From: JACVRW01 sp963837445
GTDB taxonomy: Bacteria; Actinomycetota; Thermoleophilia; Solirubrobacterales; Thermoleophilaceae
Reading direction: 5' to 3'
Length of the DNA stretch: 64,000 bases
NCBI GenBank assembly: GCA_963837445.1
Contig: CAWINK010000014.1
Location: forward strand, 62,001 to 126,000
Part shown: positions 51,658-58,068 of the stretch, piece after piece
Numbering within the stretch: the first letter of the stretch is position 1
How the letters are laid out: each line of letters begins with the position of its first letter
Made by a program: the position numbers and the translations under genes
The notes under the pieces: generated by a model
Told to the model about the DNA's origin: nothing
Databases searched by the model: none
What the model saw: the letters and a program-made list of their open reading frames with translations, nothing else

Positions 51658-52863
51658 ATGTTCCAAGCTGGCCCGTTAGGTACGCGGAGGCCGCTCGCTG
51701 CGCTGGCGGTGGCGGCCGCCTCGCTCGCGCTCGCGTCGTCGTCCGGGGCGGTCGATCCGGTGCCCGAGCCGTGTGCGCACGGGGCCCCGGGGCCGACGTT
51801 CGTGGATCCGAGCGCGCTGGTCGACAAGAGCGTGGAGTTCGGTCATTGCGACTACGTCGCCCCGTTCGCCGAAGTAAAGGGCGACGTCCACGTCGGCGAC
51901 GACAGCAACATCCAGGACAGCTCATTCGTGCTCGGCAAGGTGCGGCTCGGCGACGAGGCGATCGTCGCCCACGGAGGATCGGCGATCGGCACAGCCCGCG
52001 TCGGCAAGCAGGGCGAATGTCACGATCCCGACGGCCAGGGACCGGGGCCCGCGCCTGAGCATTGCCCCTCGTTCATCGGCTTCAACTCGCTGGTCGACAG
52101 CGCGATCATCGAGAAGGACGCCATGGTCACGCACCTCGCCCGGGTCGGCCCGAGGGTCAGGATCCCGTCCGGCAGGAAGGTGCTGCCCGGCAAGAACGTG
52201 ACCAGCCAGTCTCAGGTAATGCGGAAGACGGCTCCGGTGACCGCGGCCGACCGCGCCTTCATGGAGGGCGTGATCCACGTCAACACCTCGTTCGCGCGGG
52301 AGTACACGCGGCTTGAGGCGGAGAATCGGCGCAACGTACGGGGGATCAACTTCGACCCCGGTCACACCGACTTCAACCCGACCCGTGACCTGCCGACGCT
52401 GGCGGGCGTGCCGACGCGCGATCCGGGGTTCAACGACAACAAGGACCGCATCATCGGCGACGTCAGGCTCGAGGACGGCAAGGAAGAGCTCGAAGACACG
52501 CTCGGCTTCGGCGTCTCCCTGCGAGCCGACGAGGGCGAGCCGTTCCTCGTAGGGACGATCGAGAAGATGAAGAACCGGACGACCTTCCACGCACTCGAGC
52601 ACGCGCACCTGCACCTCGGCGACGAGGGCAGCTACGGGGACAGGAGCCTGGTCCACGGTGGGCCGGATCCGTACGACCCGACCGAGACCGGAGAGGCGTT
52701 CACTCTCAGGGACGGAGCGGTGTTCTTCCGCTCCCGCGCCGGCGACAAGGTAGAGATCGGGACAAGGAGCTTCGTCCAGTCCTCGAACCTCCCGAGCGGC
52801 ACCAAGCTCGCGCCGAGGAAGGTGATGATCGACGGGGTGATCGTCGGCGACGTGGAGTGGTAG
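51658..52863 (+). CDS. Secreted left-handed beta-helix protein, gamma-carbonic-anhydrase-like
   Basis: 401 aa. A signal peptide (PLAALAVAAASLALASSSGA) precedes hexapeptide-repeat turns (FVDPSALVDKSVEFG, YVAPFAEVKGDVHVGDDSNI, SFVLGKVRLGDEAIVAHGGS, SLVDSAIIEKDAMVTHLARV). VAHGGS and VTHLARV place histidines where Cam-type enzymes bind zinc, but a third ligand is not obvious, so activity is unproven. A second half (GTIEKMKNRTTFHALEHAHLH) returns to repeats near the C-terminus. ATG 51658 chosen by AGGAGG spacing. Coupled to the lipoprotein gene by a 7-base overlap. Confidence 0.78.
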   Translation: MFQAGPLGTRRPLAALAVAAASLALASSSGAVDPVPEPCAHGAPGPTFVDPSALVDKSVEFGHCDYVAPFAEVKGDVHVGDDSNIQDSSFVLGKVRLGDEAIVAHGGSAIGTARVGKQGECHDPDGQGPGPAPEHCPSFIGFNSLVDSAIIEKDAMVTHLARVGPRVRIPSGRKVLPGKNVTSQSQVMRKTAPVTAADRAFMEGVIHVNTSFAREYTRLEAENRRNVRGINFDPGHTDFNPTRDLPTLAGVPTRDPGFNDNKDRIIGDVRLEDGKEELEDTLGFGVSLRADEGEPFLVGTIEKMKNRTTFHALEHAHLHLGDEGSYGDRSLVHGGPDPYDPTETGEAFTLRDGAVFFRSRAGDKVEIGTRSFVQSSNLPSGTKLAPRKVMIDGVIVGDVEW

Positions 52864-53348
52864 GGAGAGCGGCGGTGCTCGCTGCCGCCGGTCTTCTACT
52901 CGTCACGCCAATGCTCGGCGGTTGCGACTGGTCAAATGGGGATGAGTCGCAACCGCCAGCGGGCCAGGCAACACGGTCCGTTGAAGGCTTTGTCGCCACC
53001 CTTCAGCGCGAGGTGCGCGAGCTGCCTGCCGAGCGCATGGCCTGGTCCACGTTCTGGCGGCTGTGCTGGAGCCGCTTCCCGGGCGCGCGCGCCTATGAGC
53101 TCGCGACGCTCACCGGCGAGGGGCGCTCGCCACAGCTGCGCCGCCAGCGGGCGCGCTGCCTGCGGCTCGAGGTCGCGGCGGGCGAAAACGCCCGCTCCGA
53201 GCGCTTCAAGGACGAGCGTACGCAACTCGCGCTCACCGCAGGTCAGCTCGCCTACCGTGTCCGCGCGGTGCGCGCCGATGGCGGGGTCACGCGTTGGTCG
53301 AGGCCGTACGCGGCCGGCGAGAGGGTCGACGCAGGCGAAGCGCCGTAG
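52857..53348 (+). CDS. Putative lipoprotein, unknown function
   Basis: 163 aa. Signal sequence AAVLAAAGLLLVTPMLGGC with lipobox LGGC, so Cys23 is probably lipidated. The mature part (FWRLCWSRFPGARAYELATL, RVRAVRADGGVTRWSRPY) looks like a fibronectin-III-type beta domain with LAYRVRAV near its end. GTG start overlaps the beta-helix gene stop, so the two extracytoplasmic proteins are made together. Function unknown. Confidence 0.75.
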   Translation: MVGRAAVLAAAGLLLVTPMLGGCDWSNGDESQPPAGQATRSVEGFVATLQREVRELPAERMAWSTFWRLCWSRFPGARAYELATLTGEGRSPQLRRQRARCLRLEVAAGENARSERFKDERTQLALTAGQLAYRVRAVRADGGVTRWSRPYAAGERVDAGEAP

Positions 53349-53384
53349 TCGAGTTGCGACTCCTTAAAGGGGAGGCCGGTTCAG

Positions 53385-53888
53385 CTAGTCCGGCTCGGCG
53401 ACGCCGGTGAACCGGCGGGCGGTCGGCGTGCTCGGCTCCACGTGGAGCGGGCCCGGGTCGGGGTCCGGCTCCGGGGGGCTCAGGCGCGCGGCCCGAATCG
53501 GCTCGAGGGCCTCACGCAGCGCGGTCTCTGTTGAGCGGCGACGCACTCGCTGAACGACCTCGCGGATCCGAGTTACCACCCGCAGGCGGGCACCGGCCAA
53601 AACGAGCGCCACGCCGAGGGCGAGGTAGAGGAGAGCGTCCCAGCCGGTGCGGGGGAGCTGGCCGCCTGTACTCCCGGGCTGCTCGCCGGTCGGCGGTGTG
53701 GGGGTGGGCTCCTCCGGTGTTGTGGTGGGCGGCTCGGGCGGTGTCGGCTGCGGCTCGCCGGTGGGCGGCTCGGGCTCCTGCGAGGGCTCCTGCGCGAACG
53801 CGGATGCCGCGATCGCGAAGGAGAAGGGCAGGCAGAGGGCGAGCACCGTGAGTGCGAGAACCGCCACGACCGAGGTCGAACGAGGCAT
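53385..53888 (-). CDS. Surface protein with LPRTG motif and long cytoplasmic tail
   Basis: 167 aa from ATG 53888. Signal peptide VVAVLALTVLALCLPFSFAI, a short Pro/Thr/Glu-rich stalk (EPEPPTGEPQPTPPEPP), LPRTG (about 82-86), and a hydrophobic span (LLYLALGVALVLAGA). Unlike standard sortase substrates, about 65 residues follow the span, including arginine-rich helices (REVVQRVRRRS). No sortase gene is in the window. The ATG directly abuts a strong hairpin (53889-53914). Could be a sortase substrate or simply a bitopic protein with a chance motif. Confidence 0.72.
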   Translation of the reverse strand: MPRSTSVVAVLALTVLALCLPFSFAIAASAFAQEPSQEPEPPTGEPQPTPPEPPTTTPEEPTPTPPTGEQPGSTGGQLPRTGWDALLYLALGVALVLAGARLRVVTRIREVVQRVRRRSTETALREALEPIRAARLSPPEPDPDPGPLHVEPSTPTARRFTGVAEPD

Positions 53889-53914
53889 GCGGGGCCATTT
53901 CGGGCTGGCCCCGC
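53889..53914 (-). terminator. GC-rich hairpin between DUF2339 gene and LPRTG gene
   Basis: A perfect 9-base-pair stem (GCGGGGCCA with TGGCCCCGC) and 8-base loop, 37 bases after the DUF2339 stop and touching the ATG at 53888. No T-run follows. It may end the upstream transcript or control initiation of the downstream gene. Confidence 0.45.
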
Positions 53915-53950
53915 ACGCCCCTCCCCGCTGCACGCGATCCTGCGGACGGG

Positions 53951-56125
53951 CTAGCGAACCCCCGCCGGCGTTTCGCGGAGATCGCTCAGAGCCCGCGGCC
54001 GCAGCCGCTGCCACACGAACGCGCCCACCAGGAGCAGCAGGCCGATCCCGATGAAGGACACCACGCGGTAGACAGACGTCATCGTCGCGAGGTCGAGCAG
54101 GAACACCTTCGTGACCGTCACTCCGAGCAGGGCCAGGCCCGCGAGCCGGAGCACGTCCCAGTCCCGCTTCAGTCCCACAACGATCGTGCCCACACCGACG
54201 ATGCCCCAGAACACGCTCAACACCATCTGGCCCTGTTGATGCGCGCTGAGCAGCGCGGAGTCGAGCGCCCCACTGGTCTCGAACGGCGTGACCACGCCAA
54301 CCGACCCGAGGTACAGAAGCGTGAGGGCGCCGGCGCCACGCAGCGCGTTGCGCACGGTGATCCCGCTCGATCCGACCCACCCGGCGAGCACGATCGCCCC
54401 GGCCGCCACGGCCCCGAGCGCCACCACGGCGGCCAGTGGCTCGGCGAGGCCCGTAACGAGCGAGACCGGCGGTGCCTCGTACACCAGCGCGTGCATTGCC
54501 GCGAGCACGAGGAACCCGACCGCGGCGGAGGTCGTGAGGTCGTCGCGGGTGCGACGGCCGATGGCCCCGAGGGCGATCGCCTCTGCGACCCAGGCGAGCA
54601 CGAGCTGCAGGCCGTCCACCGCCATGGCGGTGAGCAGCGCCACGCACGCCAGCCCGACGACATCCAGGAGAACCCTCCAATGAAGCCGTTCCTCACCCGT
54701 GATCCGCGCGGACACGAGACACGCGGCCGCAAGGGCGCCGACGGCGGCCGCGCCGGCCATCGAGAGGCTCTCGTGGCCGGCGAGCACCTCCGCGGGGTTC
54801 GCCACGGTGGCCGCGCTCAGGAGCGACAGCGCCAGGTGGCCACCGAGCCCGGCGTGCGCGAGAACCTCAGCGTGCGAGTCGTCGGCGGCGGAGCGCCCGG
54901 CTCGCCGGACCAGCGAGGCGAACCCAACGCCGGTGGCCGCCCAGCCGATCGCGAGCACGGGCCCATCCGCGATGAGACCGAAGGACACATTCGCGAGGAC
55001 CGCGCCGATCGCGAGCGAGAGCAGGCCCAGGTCGCGGGAGATCCGCCCGAAGCGGGGGCCCGCGAGACCAACCCCGAGGTGCACGACTGCCACCCCGACA
55101 AGCCACGCCTTACCCGCCGCCGGATCGATCGAGCCAAGTGCCACGCCACCGGTAGCCGCCACGGCGAGAGCGTTGAGGGAGAGCAGGTAGGCGGACACCG
55201 AATGCAGGCGCTCGGCCCGGATTCGCAGGTCGTGGCCGATGGCCACGGCCACACCGAGAGCACCGAACGCAACGAGTACCGCGATCGCCTCGAGCGCGCT
55301 CGCCCCGTTGACCGCGTACGCGATCCACTGCGGGGTGGCCACCATGAACGCCCCGAGCGCGAGCCAGTTCCAGCGCAGCCACAGCAGCACGGCCGCCGCG
55401 GAGGCCAGGGCCACGAACAGGAGCACCATCGTGCCGCCGTCGCCGGCCGCGCCGGCCAGGATCGGCGCCGTGAGTGCGCCCAGAATGCCGAGCGCTCCGA
55501 TGCCGCGTGACTCCCAGCGGACGGCAAGCACCGTGGCGGTGGCACCGACGCCGATCGCCAGGACCACGGCGAGCAGCTGCGGCACCAGGTGGTAGACCTG
55601 CGCCGCGACCGTCACGGCCACGAACAGACCCGAGATGCCCGTCGCCACGCAGGCGAGCGCGGCGTCCGTGCGCGCCTTGCGCTCGTGGAGCCAGATGCCG
55701 AGGACCAGCAGCGCGGCGGACCCCGTGGCGCCGAGCGCCGTGCGCGCCTCTTCACCGATCCAGCCGTTGGAGATGCCGAGGGCGAACAGGAAGACGAGTC
55801 CGAGAAGGACCGCAAGGCCGCCGACCCAGGCGAGCACGCGTCCGCCCACCAGGTCCTCGAACTCCTTCGTGCCGGCCGGCATGCGAAGGGTGGGGATGCT
55901 CCACTGGGAGGGCGCCCCTGCCGGCACCGCGATCCGGGGCGCGGGCGCGGGCTGCGCAGGCGCGGGCTGCGCGAGCGCGGGCTGCGGCGGCCGCTGCACG
56001 AGCGGCGCTGGCTCGGGCCTCGCCCACCCCGTGGGCCTCTCCATCACGGCCACTCTCGAGTCCAGGTCGGCGACCATGCGCTCCAACCGCTCGATTCTCT
56101 GCTCGCTCTGTTCGCTCCGCTCCAT
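53951..56125 (-). CDS. DUF2339 family large polytopic membrane protein
   Basis: 724 aa. A coiled-coil N-terminus (SEQSEQRIERLERMVADLDS) and a Pro/Ala-rich linker lead to the family signature FEDLVGGRVLAWVGGLAVLLG (about 92-112) and then some 20-25 hydrophobic segments. The function of DUF2339 proteins is not established. ATG 56125 has AAGGAG 5 bases upstream, clearly better than the longer start at 56182. Divergent from a TetR regulator that shares two operator-like palindromes, so probably its target. Confidence 0.87.
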   Translation of the reverse strand: MERSEQSEQRIERLERMVADLDSRVAVMERPTGWARPEPAPLVQRPPQPALAQPAPAQPAPAPRIAVPAGAPSQWSIPTLRMPAGTKEFEDLVGGRVLAWVGGLAVLLGLVFLFALGISNGWIGEEARTALGATGSAALLVLGIWLHERKARTDAALACVATGISGLFVAVTVAAQVYHLVPQLLAVVLAIGVGATATVLAVRWESRGIGALGILGALTAPILAGAAGDGGTMVLLFVALASAAAVLLWLRWNWLALGAFMVATPQWIAYAVNGASALEAIAVLVAFGALGVAVAIGHDLRIRAERLHSVSAYLLSLNALAVAATGGVALGSIDPAAGKAWLVGVAVVHLGVGLAGPRFGRISRDLGLLSLAIGAVLANVSFGLIADGPVLAIGWAATGVGFASLVRRAGRSAADDSHAEVLAHAGLGGHLALSLLSAATVANPAEVLAGHESLSMAGAAAVGALAAACLVSARITGEERLHWRVLLDVVGLACVALLTAMAVDGLQLVLAWVAEAIALGAIGRRTRDDLTTSAAVGFLVLAAMHALVYEAPPVSLVTGLAEPLAAVVALGAVAAGAIVLAGWVGSSGITVRNALRGAGALTLLYLGSVGVVTPFETSGALDSALLSAHQQGQMVLSVFWGIVGVGTIVVGLKRDWDVLRLAGLALLGVTVTKVFLLDLATMTSVYRVVSFIGIGLLLLVGAFVWQRLRPRALSDLRETPAGVR

Positions 56126-56146
56126 ACCCGCTCCTTTAGGCTTGCT

Positions 56147-56157
56147 GACCGTCGGTC
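56147..56157. promoter_or_regulatory. TetR operator-like palindrome 1
   Basis: GACCGTCGGTC followed by GACAA. Lies near the predicted transcription start of the DUF2339 gene. Confidence 0.55.
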
Positions 56158-56160
56158 GAC

Positions 56161-56189
56161 AACTTACAGCACTATCGACCATCGGTCAA
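56161..56189 (-). promoter_or_regulatory. Promoter of the DUF2339 gene
   Basis: TTGACC (56189-56184), 17 bases, TAAGTT (56166-56161). Operator-like palindrome 2 overlaps the -35 box, and palindrome 1 lies just downstream of the -10. Confidence 0.5.
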
Positions 56190-56203
56190 CAAACCTGTAG
56201 AGT
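56175..56203 (+). promoter_or_regulatory. Promoter of the TetR gene
   Basis: TCGACC (56175-56180), 17 bases, TAGAGT (56198-56203), then 8 bases to ATG 56212. Palindrome 2 covers the -35 box, consistent with autorepression. Confidence 0.5.
56177..56187. promoter_or_regulatory. TetR operator-like palindrome 2
   Basis: GACCATCGGTC followed by AACAA; identical to palindrome 1 except for one central base. The two sites are exactly 30 bases apart, about three helical turns, so on one face of the DNA. Confidence 0.58.
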
Positions 56204-56211
56204 CGGGTCCT

Positions 56212-56802
56212 ATGGCTGAGCCCGCCTACACCCGCATGCAGGTCGACGACCGGCGCCGGCAGCTGCTCGAGCGCGGCGCCGAGCTGTTCGCCACCCACTC
56301 GTTCGCGGAGCTGTCGATGGCTCGCATCGCCCGTGAGGCCGGCATCTCGAAGGCGCTCCTCTACCACTACTTCCCCAGCAAGCAGGACTTCTTCGTGGCG
56401 ACCCTGCAGCTCGGTGCCCAGGAGATCGCCCGGCGGACCGAGCCCGATCCCGACCTGCCTCCGCTGGAGGCGCTCGCCGGCAGCCTCGACGCCTTCCTCG
56501 GCTGGATCGAGGAGAACGAGCTGGCCTACCGCAAGCTGATGGAGAGCGTGGGCAGCGTCCCGGAGGTGCAGGCCCTGCTCGACGAGATCAGGAACTCGAC
56601 CTCCTCCCGCATCCTCGACGGGATCGGCGCGGGCGACCCCCCGCCGCCGAAGATGCGCACGGCCGCGCACGCCTGGCTCTGGTTCATGGACGGCGCGATC
56701 CTCGACTGGCTGGAGCACCGCGACATGACGCGCACCGAGCTACGCGACCTGCTGCTCGGCTCGCTCGCCGGTTCGCTTACCGCGGCGGGCTGGAGCCTCT
56801 GA
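56212..56802 (+). CDS. TetR/AcrR family transcriptional regulator
   Basis: 196 aa. The helix-turn-helix is in RQLLERGAELFATHSFAELS and IAREAGISKALLYHYFPSKQ (about 15-54), the TetR_N signature. The C-terminal ligand domain has GWIEENELAYRKLMES and HAWLWFMDGAILDWL. Likely represses itself and the divergent DUF2339 gene through the palindromes at 56147-56187. TAGAGT is 8 bases before the ATG. The 3' end overlaps the moaDE gene by 26 bases. Confidence 0.92.
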   Translation: MAEPAYTRMQVDDRRRQLLERGAELFATHSFAELSMARIAREAGISKALLYHYFPSKQDFFVATLQLGAQEIARRTEPDPDLPPLEALAGSLDAFLGWIEENELAYRKLMESVGSVPEVQALLDEIRNSTSSRILDGIGAGDPPPPKMRTAAHAWLWFMDGAILDWLEHRDMTRTELRDLLLGSLAGSLTAAGWSL

Positions 56803-57430
56803 CCCAGCGCTCCTCGCCGCCCTCGATCTCCTTCTTCCAGATCGGCGCCTCGGCCTTCACCCGGTCGATGATGTCGCGCGCTCCTGCGAACGCCTCGCCT
56901 CGGTGCGGCGCGGACACTGCCACGATCACGCTCGGCTCCGAGAGCGGCACCTCGCCCACGCGGTGCTCCACCGCGGCCGCGCACAGGCCGTGCGTCTCGA
57001 GCGCCTCGGCCGCGATCGCGCGCATCCGCTCCTCCGCCATCTCCGTGTAGGCCTCGTACTCGAGGCGCTCCACCTCGCGCGTCACGCCCGAGAAGGTGAC
57101 CACGGCTCCGGCGCGCGGGTCGCGCACCCGCTCCGCCAGCGCATCGAGCGACAGCGGCTCGGCGCTCACGCGCACCCACGGCGCGGCTGCGGTTGAGCCG
57201 CCGCTCACCGGTGGGATCAGCGCCAGCTCGTCGCCCGCGTCGAGCACCTGCGCGCCGTCCGCGTACTCGCGGTTCACCGCCATCACCAGCGGGATGCCCT
57301 CGGAAAGGGCGGCGAGCGGCTCGCTCGCGAGCGCGTCGCTCACGCGCGCGCCCTCGGGCAGCTCGAGCGTGAGCTCCGGCGCGCCGGCGCGCTCCCGCAG
57401 CATCGCGAACAGCCGAACGGTGACCTCCAC
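56777..57430 (-). CDS. Molybdopterin synthase, MoaD-MoaE fusion
   Basis: 217 aa from GTG 57430. Residues 1 to about 78 are a MoaD ubiquitin-like domain (VTVRLFAMLRERAG ... DELALIPPVSGG) ending in the Gly-Gly that normally carries the thiocarboxylate. MoaE follows (VRVSAEPLSLDALAERVRD, VVTFSGVTREVERLEYEAY, KAEAPIWKKE with the active-site lysines). In the usual enzyme the MoaD C-terminus must be free; here Gly-Gly continues into MoaE, so cleavage or an in-line mechanism is implied. TAGCAT lies 7 bases before the GTG. Confidence 0.9.
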   Translation of the reverse strand: MEVTVRLFAMLRERAGAPELTLELPEGARVSDALASEPLAALSEGIPLVMAVNREYADGAQVLDAGDELALIPPVSGGSTAAAPWVRVSAEPLSLDALAERVRDPRAGAVVTFSGVTREVERLEYEAYTEMAEERMRAIAAEALETHGLCAAAVEHRVGEVPLSEPSVIVAVSAPHRGEAFAGARDIIDRVKAEAPIWKKEIEGGEERWVRGSSPPR

Positions 57431-57437
57431 GGAGCAG

Positions 57438-57443
57438 ATGCTA
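57438..57443 (-). promoter_or_regulatory. -10 hexamer TAGCAT formed by the rhomboid TAG stop
   Basis: The rhomboid stop (57443-57441) is the TAG of TAGCAT, which ends exactly 7 bases before GTG 57430. Confidence 0.5.
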
Positions 57444-58004
57444 CGCCGGGGCGGGCGCGCGGTCGGCATCGCGGCGCGCAAGCACGCGCGCCGCCACGAT
57501 GCCCCCGATCGCGCCGAACAGGTGGCCCTGCCACGAGATGCCCTCCTGCGGCTGGAGGCCCGCCACCAGAACGCCGCCCCAGAGGATCACCACCACCAGC
57601 CCGATCGCGATCTGCCCCGGGCGCCGGTTGAACCATCCTCGCGCGATCAAGTAGGTGGAGAACCCGAACACCACGCCGCTCGCGCCGACATGGATGGTCC
57701 CCTCCGGCGCCACCAGCCAGGTGCCGACGCCGCTCACCAGCGCGACGATCGCGAACACGCCCACCAGGCGACGGGCGCCCTCCACCGCGATCACAAGCCC
57801 CATGATCACGAACGGGATCGTGTTGGACAGGAGGTGGCCGAAGCCGACGTGCAGAAACGGCGCCGTCACGATTCCGTCGAGCCCGTCGGGCTCGCGCGCC
57901 TCGATCCCGTAGCGGTCGAGCCGGTGATCGGCCAGCACGTCCACCACCTCCACGGCCCACATCAGGGCCACCAGCGCGAGCAGGATCTTTGCGGCGTCAG
58001 TCAC
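57441..58004 (-). CDS. Rhomboid family intramembrane serine protease
   Basis: 187 aa, six predicted membrane segments. FLHVGFGHLLSNTIPFVIMG is the rhomboid His/Asn segment of TM2, GASGVVFGFSTYLI carries the catalytic Ser (GxSG), and WQGHLFGAIGGIVAARVL the catalytic His in the last span. Cleaves membrane-spanning substrates; none can be named here. GTG 58004 preferred (TACGCT 6 bases upstream) over longer starts overlapping the divergent mutase gene. Confidence 0.9.
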   Translation of the reverse strand: MTDAAKILLALVALMWAVEVVDVLADHRLDRYGIEAREPDGLDGIVTAPFLHVGFGHLLSNTIPFVIMGLVIAVEGARRLVGVFAIVALVSGVGTWLVAPEGTIHVGASGVVFGFSTYLIARGWFNRRPGQIAIGLVVVILWGGVLVAGLQPQEGISWQGHLFGAIGGIVAARVLARRDADRAPAPA

Positions 58005-58010
58005 CGGGGG

Positions 58011-58016
58011 AGCGTA
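58011..58016 (-). promoter_or_regulatory. -10 hexamer TACGCT for rhomboid gene
   Basis: TACGCT (minus) ends 6 bases before GTG 58004. Confidence 0.4.
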
Positions 58017-58053
58017 ATCGTAGGCTCGCGGCCGCCGGCCGCTTGCGTGACCG

Positions 58054-58059
58054 TATCCT
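58054..58059 (+). promoter_or_regulatory. -10 hexamer TATCCT for methylmalonyl-CoA mutase gene
   Basis: TATCCT ends 9 bases before ATG 58069. Confidence 0.4.
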
Positions 58060-58068
58060 TGGACGTCA

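Noticed and set aside
53852..55510. A 552-residue plus-strand ORF antisense to the DUF2339 gene
   Set aside because: His/Arg/Gly/Glu-rich low-complexity translation typical of antisense in GC-rich DNA; the DUF2339 protein with its RBS is clearly the real gene.
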